From Poronia punctata (lineage: Eukaryota; Ascomycota; Sordariomycetes; Xylariales; Xylariaceae): a DNA stretch of 64,000 nucleotides. Below the pieces are notes generated by a model. The model saw nothing but the letters and a program-made list of their open reading frames with translations. It was not told the DNA's origin and ran no database searches. The DNA is taken from NCBI GenBank assembly GCA_022579005.1, contig MU401460.1, positions 1 through 64,000 of the forward strand, written 5' to 3'. The translations under genes were made by a program, and so were the position numbers. Positions 51,301-61,924 of this stretch are shown one piece after another; positions within the stretch are counted from its first letter, which is position 1; each line of letters starts with the position of its first letter.

Positions 51301-53422
51301 TATAAGCTTTTAAAGCAAAGCTAAAAGCTTATTATAGCGTAGTAAGTTAAGTTTTTTATAATAAATTAAATAGCTATGCTTAAATAAAAAAACGCTATAG
51401 CTTTAAAAAAACCTTTTAAGTATAGCTTTTTATAAAAATTGCTAATATTTTTAATTTTTTTTATACTTTTTTTTATGCTTTTATTTAAATTAAAATATAA
51501 AAAAAATAATTATAGCTATATAAATAATGTAGCTTTAGTAAAATATAAAACTAACTTATGCTTAAACGCTATAATTTTATTATACTAAGCTATATAGGCT
51601 ATTAAATAAAAAGAAATAATATTATTACTTTTAATAAAAATAAATATAACTTATTATATATTTGCAACAAAAATTATAAAATAAAAAACTTAGTATTAGT
51701 AAAAAATATAGCTATTTTTTTAAGCTTTAAACTAATAAGGTAGCTTAGCGTTTATTTAAATAAAAAACTAAAGTTTTAATATTATATTAAAATATAAGCT
51801 AGTAAAGCAGCTTATACTAATATGTTTATAAAAACGCTAAGCAATATAATTTAAAGTTTTTTTACTTTTATACTTACTATAGTAGCTAAAGTAATAATGC
51901 TTTTAATAGCTATATATAGCGCTACTATTTAATATTTTAATATATTATAATAGTTTATTAAGCATAAAAATAAAATAGTTAGTATAAAAGTTAAAAATAT
52001 AATAAATAAAATTTATAGTGCTTTAAAGCGTATAATAAAAGCAATTTTGCTAGTTTAAAAGACTTTTTTATATATAGTAGCTTTTAAAAAAGTAAGCATA
52101 CTAAGCACGCTTTTAGTGCTTAAAACTTTTAAATAAGCAGCTTTAGCTTATATAGCTAAACTAAACTATTATTACTTTATAGCAGCTAAAATATATAAGC
52201 AAACTAACTATAAAAAAACAATTTTATAAAAAATTAAAAACCTGCTTTTTAAAATTTACTAGCTACTTTTAGCAACTTTAGTAAAATTATAGCTAGGCTT
52301 TATACTTAAAAATAAAAGCAATATAGCTAAAGCTTATAAAGTATAAGCAAAGCAAATTTTAAATAAATAAAAAAAAAATACTTTTTTTTATACTTAAACA
52401 GGTTTAAAAACTAATTTACTATATAAGCTTTTATAGCTTATAAAATAAAACAACTAATATATTATAAGTTAAAGTAGCTAAATAAAAAAAAGGTTTTTAA
52501 TATAAAATATATAAAAGTACTAAAAGCTTTTACTTAAGCACTTAAAAAATATTTTAAAAAAAAATAAATATACTATATATATTTAAATAATATAGCAGCT
52601 TTTATAGGTTTTTTTAATAAATACCTATATAACTTAAAATACTATTTTATAAAGTTTAAAAAGCTAATAAAAAAAGTAAAAAACTAAATATATTTATATT
52701 AGTTTTTAAAATATAAAAGCATTTTAAAAAATAAAAAAGCAAATAAATATATAAGTAATAAGTTTAAAAAGCAAACTTTATAATAGTACTTTATATATAA
52801 AAATAAACTTTTATACTTATAAGTGCTTAAAAAAGCTAAAAATAAAGTAAAAAAAATAATTATAAACTAGTAAACATTATATTAACTAAATTTTTATAAA
52901 TAATAAAACCTACTTTTTAAAATAAAAGTTAAAAAGCTTTTAAAACTAAAACTACTAAAACTAGCACTAGCTTTTTTTTTTTTAAACAATTAAATTATAG
53001 CAATTTTGCTATATACTATAAGCATTTTAGCTATAAAAAAAAGTTAATAGTATTATATATATATAAAAAAAAAAATTAGCTATATGCTTTTAAATATAAA
53101 CACTAAGAAAAAGCGCTTAAAAAAAGCTTTTTTTTTAAAAAAAAAAAGAAAGCACTGCTAAGCAGTAAGGTTAAAACAGCGCAATTATAGTTTTAAAAAG
53201 ATAAATACTTATACTACCTCTTAAATAAAATATAAAATAGCGCAATTTTTTTTTTATTAGCAACTAGTTATAAGGGCTTTTTTTTTAACTGTTTTTTTTA
53301 ATATAAACTTAAAAAAAGGTTACGTAAGGTAGTAAAGGGCGGCTAGCTACTAAGGCACTTGCAGCTATAGTTGCGCTATTATAGTTAGCCTAGACCTACT
53401 TAAAATAAACGTTAAAATTTTA

Positions 53423-53447
53423 CTACTACTACTACTACTACTACTAC
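53423..53447 (+). repeat. (CTA)n microsatellite at block edge
   Basis: About eight tandem CTA units directly precede the 28-bp direct repeat at the right edge of the AT block. Confidence 0.9.
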
Positions 53448-53450
53448 CTT

Positions 53451-53478
53451 ACTTTACCTTACTTTACTTTACCTTACT
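53451..53478 (+). repeat. 28-bp direct repeat, right copy
   Basis: Identical over 28 bp to 39735-39762 and in the same orientation, immediately to the right of the AT-rich block. The sequence consists of ACTTTACC/ACTTTACTTT units. Confidence 0.85.
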
Positions 53479-54126
53479 TTACCTTTACCTGTGAAACTAA
53501 AAGATTATGATGTCTGCTAATACGTTTAACTTTACCATGTATTGTAGGTAATTAAAAGAAATCCCTCTGCATTGTAATACTTGTAAGCGCTTGAGGATGG
53601 CGTTACCGCTTTCGGGTTTGCCAAGGATTTACCTATTCTTATAATAGAATAGACTAGACTACTTACTAAGGTAGTTACAGTATGAAGGATTTTCCTTTTG
53701 TCTACTTTATCTAGTCTACCCTACCTACTTTAGAGTCCGTGACAACATTACTTACAAGTAATACCAAGTACACGCACATATAAGCATAGAGGGCATTAGT
53801 TTTAAGGTTTTTTTTTTGTATAAGTTCTAGTTGGAGTTTTGGTAGATGCTCTAACAATTATCCTTCTACTTACATGTAGATATAAACAAGTTTAATATGA
53901 TGGATGTTTTGCTGTGTTTGTTGGTAAAGTAAAGAAGTAGGTACAGAAAGAGGAGAGAGGAAAAGGAAGAGGAGTCTTGGGATTCCGAAAAAAAAGAAAA
54001 CCCCAACTAAACCTATTGTGGCGGGCAGGGCTGAAAAAAGTTGGTGCGGCGGCCGGTCCCAAAGTCCTGACCTAAATTTGGCATGCGTAGATCCACAATA
54101 AAAGGACGTGTGAGTAAGTACATGTA

Positions 54127-54770
54127 CTAGGGGATCTACCCTTCGTGACTCCCCTCTGTACGCAGAGGGGATGTTAAAAAAAACTGCTAGGTTATTAGTT
54201 GGTGTTCAGGTTGTAAGGGTCTCTGACCAATTAGAAGCTACCATTTACTTAGGTTAGCATATTTCCTGACCTTGCAGCAGGCTGAAAAGAAATTAGAAAA
54301 ACAAGCTATGACTATAGCTATATTTGCGACGCTTTTCTGATCGCAGCTATGTATGTTGCAATAGGTGTAATGCCGTAATTGTAGTGTTATGTTGACCGGA
54401 AGGTTGGAATTTTGTATGTAATCTGGACCTAGTCCGGGCTGGAAACGGGCTGGAAACGGGCTAGAAACGGGCTAGAAACGAGACCGAATTACATACAAAT
54501 TCTAACCTTCTAGTTAACATAACACTACAATTACGGCACTACACCTATTGCAACATATATGGCTGCGATTAGAAAAGCGTTGCGAATACAGCTATGGCTA
54601 TAGTTTTTTATTCTGACCTGTTTCTGACCTAGGAAATATGCTGACTTAAGCAAATGCTGGCTTCTGATTGGTTAGACACCCTTGCACCTGGACACCGATT
54701 ATTGACCTGGCAGTCTTTTTTGCCATCCCCTCTGCGTGCAGAGGGGAGTCACGAAGGGTGGATCCCCTAG
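54127..54770. mobile_element. 644-bp foldback (MITE-like) element with TA duplication
   Basis: Left arm 54127-54422 and right arm 54488-54770 are inverted copies of each other over nearly their whole length. The outermost sequence CTAGGGGATC is exactly mirrored by GATCCCCTAG, and TA stands on both sides (54125-54126, 54771-54772), as expected for a TA target-site duplication of the Tc1/mariner/pogo superfamily. The arms differ by a few indels and mostly by transitions. The loop (54436-54479) contains four 11-bp GGGCTGGAAAC/GGGCTAGAAAC units. Each arm also has a nested palindrome CCCCTCTG-CAGAGGGG near its tip. There is no ORF, so the element is non-autonomous. A transcript through it would fold into a hairpin of almost 300 bp. 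Confidence 0.85.
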
Positions 54771-55394
54771 TAGGCAATAATTAAAAGTTGTCTCTTTACC
54801 TGTCGGATGTACTGTTGCAACGTCTTTATGAAGTAAAGGTAGTATTGTATCTACCCCAACCTACCACGTGGGTAACGACAACAGCAACAGCAACGGCTTT
54901 TTCTTTTTCTTTTTCTTTTTCTGTTTCTGTTTGTTCTACAGGAGTTCTCTATTGTTAGTCTTAATGTTTTGGCAGTAAGTAAAAGATTCATATCATCTGG
55001 GTCCTGCCTAGACTTGCAATTGAAGTTAGATACCTATCTCATGTAAGATGTAGGCGGGTTATGCATGCATGTAAGACAAAATTGTGCCGCATTTAAATTG
55101 ATTTTTGTGTTCCAAGTGTGATGATGGGAATACTTCGACATCATGATAGCAAAGCTGACCATACTACCTCCTATACTAGAGGTATACTTCCAGACCTGCA
55201 GTACTTTGTGTAAAGGTTTCTTTTCCTAAGCGCTTAGAGGTATATTACATGTAATATAAGTGCATCAGATACAGAGACTAATGTCCTTTTAGTCTCAATG
55301 GGCTCCCGGCATTTTTGTTAAGAAGGCGGGTCGGGTCGGGTCGGGTCAGGTCAGTTTGACCTCCTACATACAGGCTACGAGCAGGTTCAAAGAA

Positions 55395-55396
<2 letters not shown>

Positions 55397-55429
<33 letters not shown>
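55397..55429 (+). repeat. (TC)n microsatellite
   Basis: An uninterrupted TC array of about 33 bp in the spacer upstream of the membrane-protein gene. Confidence 0.95.
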
Positions 55430-55434
<5 letters not shown>

Positions 55435-56218
55435 GCTGCTGTAACAATAGGTAAAATAGGCAGAACAAGCCAAACAATATCCGGCTTCAGGTCTTGGTCA
55501 GCAGGGGAATTAAATAAAAAAAGCAGTAGCCAAGCTACTGTACGAATAGAATTTGATTAGCTAACCACCTAACCTACCATCAGCCTTTATCGGGCTAGGT
55601 TAGGTTAGACAGGTAATCTCCACAGCTGCTTTTTAACCTTGACGCCAATCCTACGAGCACCTACTCGTACATCAGATGAACGGATAATACCTTGGGATTC
55701 CAGACCAAACAACGTTGAGCTGGTGGGTTTCTGCTGCTCGGTGCTCACGTCCTGGTTTTGAACAAAATACCTACGTGTATGAGAAAAGCACAGCCCATCC
55801 TAACCCGCCGGCCGAGAATTACCTAACCTAACCTACCTAAACCTTAGTCTAGTTCCTACGAGTATGCACGAGAAGGATTGGCTAGGGAATCAACCCCCCC
55901 CCCCCCCTTGTCGTGGTTGGGCTGAGCTGAAAGATGACAAGCTAACAAACTAAACTCATTATGTCCTGTCTGTGTTATTCGACATGTAAGATACTGTGTA
56001 GGTAGGTCAGGTTAGGTCTCTTTCCACCCTTTTGCCGGTTTTTTCCCCCCTTCCCTCCTGTTTCGTGTCTTGTCTTGTCCAGTAAAAGTGAAAGTGTTTG
56101 TTATTCTTTTTGTCAAAAACAAAAACAAAAACGCCTGGTACTCTTCTTTTTATTTTATTATATTTCACTCTCGTCTACCGTACCGATATCTAGCCCTCCC
56201 CCCTAGCGAGGGAGAGGC

Positions 56219-56240
56219 GAGAGAGAGAGAGAGAGAGAGA
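56219..56240 (+). repeat. (GA)n microsatellite
   Basis: A GA array of about 22 bp about 130 bp upstream of the ATG at 56370, so it is within the likely 5' UTR or core promoter of that gene. Purine-rich tracts of this kind are common in fungal promoters; a regulatory role is not shown. Confidence 0.9.
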
Positions 56241-56369
56241 AAAGGAAGAGAAAAAAAAGAGCGGCCTGGAGTTGGACAGGGAATGGTACTGCCAAAGGTG
56301 TGAATAAAATCGGTGGTCATTATTTAAAAGCAAGTTCGAGGACCGGGAGAAAAGAGAAGGGAAACGACG

Positions 56370-57669
56370 ATGCGTCTCCATGTCGCGATATTATACGGGC
56401 TTCTGGCTGGTCTAGTTGGGGCCGAGAATATCGAACCGAGACAGGCGGCGGGAGTGACGCCGCAAACGAATCCGCGTAACACGGCAATTTGGGTCAAAAG
56501 TTCGAAACCATCTCTGAACGCGACCAAGGGCATCATCGACTTGTATACCTCGACGCAGTTCGCGTTCGGCAACGCCAAGGATGTGGCGATAAAGGCGGTG
56601 AATCTGAAACGGTTCAACACGAATGGTGCTTCCGATGGGAGCGACGACGCTTCGATCAGGACTTTAAGTATTGTACCGCATCTTCCCGCGGGTACACAAC
56701 CTAATGATGATCTATTAAGCCGTAAGGGAAAACCAAAACAAAAACAAACAACCCGTCAAAAAGCGTCAAGAAACTGATAAAAAAGGGGGTTTTTAACCTT
56801 GTGTAGAAATGCCCGACGAAAGCGGTACGACAATCGTGCGTTTCACCCCTGGATTAGGCAGCCAACCTTGGATTCTCGAAGACTTCATGAAGCCCTTGTA
56901 CCTGGAATTACAATGGCAGAGAAATTCTGGCGGCACATATGGAACCAGCACGACGCGACTATTCGCCGTCGTTGACAACCAGGCGGACGTGGGGGCAGCT
57001 ATCGCCAGCCTCAACGCGGCCGTCATGTCCGACAGCAGCAGCGCCCTTTCCGCTCCGTCAAGACCCGAGGCCCTACCCTCCAAAGGCACGACGAGCTCGA
57101 CTCAATCAACAGCAGCAACAACGACGACGACGACGACGGGCAAGGCAGCACCCACAAAGAATCCGAGTGGGGGACCCGGTTCAGGAGGCGGGGGAGCGGC
57201 ACCATCGCCAGGCGTAGACAGCGAGGAACCAGCAACAGCAGAGAAATCCTCAAGCGGCGGACTCAGCAAGAACAGTATAATCGGCATAGCGGTAGGCGTA
57301 GGAGGCGGCGGACTTCTCATAGCCGGGCTTCTGGCCTGGTTCTTCTTCATACGACGCCGACGCAATAGCAACGATAAAAACGTTCCGTCACAGCAGCACC
57401 AGCACCAGCACCAGGAGTTGCAGAGCTACGCCTCCGACAAGGATATGCCCGTCGTGGTATCCTCGGCTCCTTATTCGGACCGGGCCTCGACGCCGCCTAC
57501 CCCCGGGCATTACCCCAGCCCGACGGATAGTAGACCGACTGTCAAGACGCCGTATGCGCATCTCGTAGAAGAGGGCATGACGCCCGACGAGATCAGAAGG
57601 CTGGAGGAAGAGGAGAGGCAGTTGGATGCGGCGATTGAGAATGCTGGTCGGAGCAGTAGATCACCATGA
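56370..57669 (+). CDS. Single-pass membrane protein with signal peptide, 2 exons, 404 aa
   Basis: Exons are 56370-56721 and 56807-57669. The 85-bp intron has a GTAAGG donor and GTGTAG acceptor and keeps the frame. Residues 1-18 (MRLHVAILYGLLAGLVGA) form a signal peptide. The ectodomain to about residue 190 has no motif I recognise. It leads into a Ser/Thr/Gly-rich stalk that is likely O-glycosylated, with a run of Thr codons, then a transmembrane segment near residues 273-300 (SIIGIAVGVGGGGLL through AWFFF) closed by an RRRR stop-transfer. The cytoplasmic tail has Gln/His repeats, then KTPYAHLVEEGMTPDEIRRLEEEERQLD, which I recall from other ascomycete membrane proteins of the same layout but cannot name. 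The layout resembles fungal cell-surface sensors or mucin-like proteins. Function is unknown. Confidence 0.82.
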
Positions 57670-58555
57670 AAGAAAGTCTGATTTTGTGGGGACAGGGGGG
57701 GGAGATGGGAGAAGAAAGGTGAGAGCCTAGAGGCAGTTTTTCTTTACTTGCCAGTATTCTTTGTAGAATATAGGTACCTGACCTACTGTCTGTCATGTTT
57801 GTCCTTCGTGCTGAGTCATATTAGATGAAGGCGTTTTACGTGAACAAGCGGGAGTTTTGGAGACAATAAATATATCAATCAAGGGATATCAGGGGTTTCA
57901 TCGTCCCCTCCCTTTGAGCATTCGCTTTCATTGTCGAGTTGATTATTGCATTCTGTATACATAATAGGTGAACATGTGAAGCAAAGCAGAAACACAAAGG
58001 GGTTATAATATTATGATGTAAGTTAAAGAGAACAACTAGATAAACACGTAGCCACCCTCACAACAGTCAGATACAAACTTGACGTCTTGTAGAATAAGTC
58101 TATTTTTGCTAGATAATAGATAGTCTGATGGATATTCAGTATTTGTAAATGCGATGCAATTTACTTCTGCTGACACAGCCATCCGAGACAATCTGCCGCC
58201 TGCAATTCAACCATACGAGTAGTTGTACTCGGCTTTTACAGAAAGCAGCCTAATCCGAAATATAAGTTGGCATGAAGGCTAGCCGGAGACCACGGCACGA
58301 GGAAATAGCTACTCGACCATGACCACAATATCTCAATTCATTATTGATACAGACACTCATAAAAGCTAACCTTTAACCATCTCCTGCTTGAAGAATCACA
58401 CGCGTTGACAATACCTATAAATCGTATTTCCCATCCATCTCATATATAATTTTCAAAAACAATAAAAGCCCTTCAAGCCATATCGTGTCCTCCCTCTTCC
58501 GCGCTTTCACCAAGTACCGAACATGCGATTCCCCTCCCCAGGGGATTTCATTTCA
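57670..58555. other. Convergent intergenic spacer
   Basis: This 886-bp spacer lies between the 3' ends of the membrane-protein gene (+) and tvp23 (-). It should contain both 3' UTRs. No further gene or repeat is visible. Confidence 0.5.
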
Positions 58556-59290
58556 TCAACGACCAAAAGTAAACAGCCGCCCGACCATATTGCTCGCAAT
58601 ACTACCGGCAAGGTTCCCCGAGTACAGAGCGCTTCCGGCAATATTCGACGCCTGGCTAAACTTGTCGCAGCGGGAGAAGGCGAGGGTATTCGTGACGGTA
58701 AGGACGAGGGCGATAGCTAATAAAATAAAATCCCAACAAACGTCAGCAGCAACTCAACTCCCAATCTTCGCAAGACGGGCAACAACAAAACTCACCAACG
58801 AGCGGCAACCACTTGAACCCGATATTGATAATCGCAACAAGAGCAAGCGCGAACCAGAGCGCAGGCTGCGAATACAGCGCCAACCAGAAGAAGCGGGAGT
58901 CTGTGGCGTTGATCATCTTGGTTCCGGGCTCGCTGCTCTCAAACACCCACTGGCTGTCGCCCGACTGTTGATCGACCTCGTTCCACCAGCGTAGACCGAC
59001 GAGTCGTCGCCCCGCGATGTTCTTGAGGTAGTAGAAGTCGGCCGCGAGGAGGAGGATCGTGATGATGAAGATGAGGACTAGGTTTTGCGTGAAGAGCATG
59101 CCGAAGAGGTAGACGAGGAGGGAAGCTAGATAGGCAAAAGGTAGGTTTGTTTTAGCTTTGGTTGTACCTACCTTAGGTGGGTGGACGACTTACAGACGCG
59201 AAAGGTTAGAAATGTCAAGAGCGTTATCGGGTGCGAACTTAGTCTCCAGCTCAGAGAGCCCGGAGGCGGTTGTGTTTGTGCTTGCTCCAT
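58556..59290 (-). CDS. tvp23: Golgi membrane protein Tvp23, 3 exons, 195 aa
   Basis: Exons in transcript order are 59290-59194, 59125-58796 and 58716-58556, all GT-AG and in phase. The protein starts [20 protein letters not shown]. The core shows the TVP23 family (DUF846) signature: [41 protein letters not shown] with a conserved WW, then [14 protein letters not shown], and the C-terminal [15 protein letters not shown]. About four hydrophobic segments span the membrane. Yeast Tvp23 sits in late-Golgi, Tlg2-containing vesicles with Yip4/Yip5 and helps vesicle traffic. The length of 195 aa is typical. The exon 2/exon 3 junction restores the family sequence exactly, so the model is well supported. 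Confidence 0.94.
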
Positions 59291-59698
59291 TGTGCAATGC
59301 GGCGTCGGTTTGGTCGTGGGCTTCGCGTTTTGCGACGGGAAGCTCGTATGTTTTATCCAGATGCCTAGACTACGATCTACTTCATGTTGAAGCTACCTAT
59401 GCCGATTAGCTAAAGCTGTCCATTAACCAAGTTGCATGTGCTCGGATACATGCATATGTCATGGAATATGCAGATAATGAACTCTACTTGTAATAGCATA
59501 TAGCATAGCACTTTTTAAATGATGACGGGATTACAGTTTCAAGTTTAACAAATGGACTATATATTTGCTCCTCGAAAGTGTTTACCTTCCCCATATATTT
59601 ATATCTTCCTAACAATTCACTTGGCCATGTCATGTCTGGGACAAGTTAAATTCTGACACGTCGCCGGCGGTTGATTTAGTTGATCTCTGGTTTACTCT
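59291..59698. other. Intergenic spacer
   Basis: About 400 bp between the DUF3445 stop codon and the tvp23 start, both on the minus strand. It contains the tvp23 promoter and the DUF3445 3' UTR. No extra feature is visible. Confidence 0.5.
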
Positions 59699-61036
59699 TC
59701 AATAAGGGTAAGCCCGCACTTCGTCCTCACGACTAAGATCTAGACCTCGAGCAATCTGTTCCTCGTGCTTCTTGTCAAGATATTCTAACAAGACATCCCC
59801 ATATCTCTCTTTTCCCTTGTATCGGCTTACGTCGTCACCCCAGCTTCTCACCGCATTCGCCAGTCTCCCCGGCACATAATCCTCCTCGGCAACTTCCCGA
59901 ATGGGATGGAAGTAGGTACGAATAGTGAACACAACACCGCCGCTTTTCGGCAAACGTCGTAGTGTCTGTCTCTCGGATCGAAAATGATGATGGTCTATGG
60001 CACGACCCTTCTCTGCCGTGCTCCATCCCACGTGTCCGTTGACGTTTGAATCTTCGGGCCCGACGCTCCACGACCAGCCCAGATCGTCGTCTACTTGGAA
60101 GAAGTAGTTATGACGTGCCACCATCTCCTCTGGCTTGAGACGCCGGAATAGGTTCGTCATGCCCTTCTCCAGCTTCTCTTTGAACTCCGGCACGTCGCCG
60201 GAGGTGTGGATCTCGGATAGCGGCATGCCGAACTTGTCCCCGAGACGCCAGAACCCCGGCAGCACTATACACCCTGCCAAGAAGTAATACTGTCCGTCTT
60301 CCTTCTCTATCATGACGGCGAGATCGTCCTGTACCAGGCGTGCACAAATCTGCATCGGATCTTCGGCCAGCGGGCGCTTCACGAGATCGAAGCTCTCGCC
60401 GGACCACACGTTATCTAACCCCACAGGTGTGCGCTTATAAAGCGACGGGTAGCGTGCAGGTAGGTATTCGGCAAGGTCTTCTAGAAGCTCGACCGCTGCT
60501 GGGTAGGCCTCGGGTGCAGTGACACATAATTTCTCTCCCCGCTCCGCGATCCTCCTCGCTTTATCGGCATGGAAGCGAGGGAAGTGGTTATCGAGCTCGA
60601 TCCAATCTTCTTGCTTGACAGATCGGAGGCCCATCGTCACATGATATTTCGGACCATACCGGAATGGTCGGTATGGCAGTGGTTTTGTATGCTCGATCGA
60701 CCAGTCCGGATAGGGGTCCGGCGTGGGCATGCGGAAGTCTGAAGGTGTCCATTTGCCGAATTCCCGGGCTTGACCTTTCTCGAGCCGAGGGGCCGTAGGT
60801 GTCCATGGTCGGCCGGTAGATTTCTGAATATTACGCTTTCGAATACTGAAAGCCACTACACCGCCCAAGACCACAACTGCAAGAAGCATCAAATAGCTCG
60901 GCTCATTCTCACGTCCCTGTGGAAGAGCAATCCCTCTCCAAAAGCCGTGCCCGCTGGCTTTAATCCCCTCATATACCTCCTTAGCGTGGTTGCAGACCCT
61001 TTCAATTGTCCAGTCTGTTACTGCACGTCCCGACAT
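59699..61036 (-). CDS. DUF3445 (HRQ / heme-dependent oxidative N-demethylase-like) protein, 445 aa
   Basis: This is a single-exon gene. The hydrophobic segment SYLMLLAVVVLGGVVAFSI (residues 47-65) followed by RKR is a likely membrane anchor, placing the main domain on one side of a membrane. The domain begins near YRPFRYGPKYHVTMGL and includes DWIELDNHFPRF, the LVQDDLAVM region, SEIHTSGDVP, and the characteristic segment RSERQTLRRLPKSGGVVFTIRTYFHPI near residues 351-375, from which the 'HRQ' name of fungal annotations comes. DUF3445 is related to the alpha subunit of a bacterial heme-dependent oxidative N-demethylase; the fungal substrate is unknown. The ATG at 61036 gives a complete domain with its anchor. 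Family assignment is firm from the motif; enzymatic activity is inference. Confidence 0.88.
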   Translation of the reverse strand: MSGRAVTDWTIERVCNHAKEVYEGIKASGHGFWRGIALPQGRENEPSYLMLLAVVVLGGVVAFSIRKRNIQKSTGRPWTPTAPRLEKGQAREFGKWTPSDFRMPTPDPYPDWSIEHTKPLPYRPFRYGPKYHVTMGLRSVKQEDWIELDNHFPRFHADKARRIAERGEKLCVTAPEAYPAAVELLEDLAEYLPARYPSLYKRTPVGLDNVWSGESFDLVKRPLAEDPMQICARLVQDDLAVMIEKEDGQYYFLAGCIVLPGFWRLGDKFGMPLSEIHTSGDVPEFKEKLEKGMTNLFRRLKPEEMVARHNYFFQVDDDLGWSWSVGPEDSNVNGHVGWSTAEKGRAIDHHHFRSERQTLRRLPKSGGVVFTIRTYFHPIREVAEEDYVPGRLANAVRSWGDDVSRYKGKERYGDVLLEYLDKKHEEQIARGLDLSREDEVRAYPY

Positions 61037-61924
61037 CTTTTCCGTGGTGGTTCTATGTTGTGAAAGCCAAGCGGCTGGCTGGTTGGATGACGACCAGATC
61101 CGGACCTGTATCGTAAATAAGGTAGGTACGGTGAGGGGTCCTTACTCCTTTAAGTACCTACCTACGAGTATATCCTTCGAAGCCCCGTTGTCGGCCATGG
61201 CCCAAGTAAGAAGGTACTGACTGTTCATTTTGATTTGTATGTCAACGCCATCCTTACCTATTACGAAAACATTTCAACTACTACATGTATCATCATTCGA
61301 TTGCCGGCGTCCAAAGAAGATATGTCGGCCTCTCCGTTGAAGCCTAGAGTCACTAGTGACCAGTTCCCGCCCGTTGTCGGCGGCCTATCATGCGCTAAAC
61401 AGCCAACCAAAAAGCCACGTTAATATGGTAGGTTGCAACAAAGCGAATCGCCACGTTTCTCGAGTAACTGGTGTCGTAGGAGGCGGTAAAGGAACACGAG
61501 ATAAGGTTCAAGACTTGGTTCTAGATCATCACTTCTCTTCCCGTCTAAATCCTTGTAACATTGTTCGATGACTGCTTTTAGCGTTTAGCGGAGAACATGG
61601 TTCATCCTACCTTTAAATGCTGATAAGATATACTGCATATGGTGGTTATCTCAAGGGTCTTCCCCGCATACCTGATATCAAGCAGATTTGCCAAGCCCCC
61701 CCCCCCCCCCCATCTCAACGTCTGATAGAACTATTGTTCGTAGAGCAGCTTGGATTGCTAATCGGGACAGTAACGGAGGGGGGATTTCAAGCTCATATCT
61801 TCATCACACGTCAAGAATACGGAAATGCTGTATGATGATATTCCCTCCACTTCTCTTCATACTATTACCATCAAACATTCGTTTCAAAAAACAGAGATAG
61901 TTCAATGGTTGAAGCCAACTTTGT
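61037..61924. other. Intergenic spacer
   Basis: About 0.9 kb upstream of the DUF3445 gene and downstream of the secreted-protein gene. It has a poly-C run near 61696-61711 and TAGGTA/CCTACC motifs. No gene is supported; a short frame at 61356-61571 has no resemblance to known proteins. Confidence 0.45.

Larger units (their letters stand above)
39763..53450. repeat. 13.7-kb AT-rich RIP block
   Basis: Composition switches to almost pure A/T at both ends. Stops occur in all frames and TpA dominates, as expected after RIP of repeated DNA. The block contains one identifiable element, the copia retrotransposon at 40739-48372. The parts on either side (39763-40733 and 48378-53450) are more strongly degraded, and I could not assign them to an element. 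Short islands with CpG remain near 53100-53400. The flanks carry active-looking housekeeping genes, so this is an isolated island of probable heterochromatin. Confidence 0.88.
53479..56369. other. Repeat-rich spacer
   Basis: This 2.9-kb spacer lies between the AT block and the membrane-protein gene. It holds the 644-bp foldback element (54127-54770), CTTTTT-type units near 54900-54930, tandem GGGTC units near 55327-55350, the (TC)n array at 55397-55429, a poly-C run near 55897-55908 and a GA array at 56219-56240. No ORF here is convincing: a 77-codon frame at 56070-56303 runs through the GA array and has no family resemblance. Confidence 0.55.

Noticed and set aside
56070..56303. 77-codon frame upstream of the membrane-protein gene
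   Set aside because: It runs through the GA microsatellite and ends just before the real ATG, so it is most likely 5' UTR or promoter sequence.
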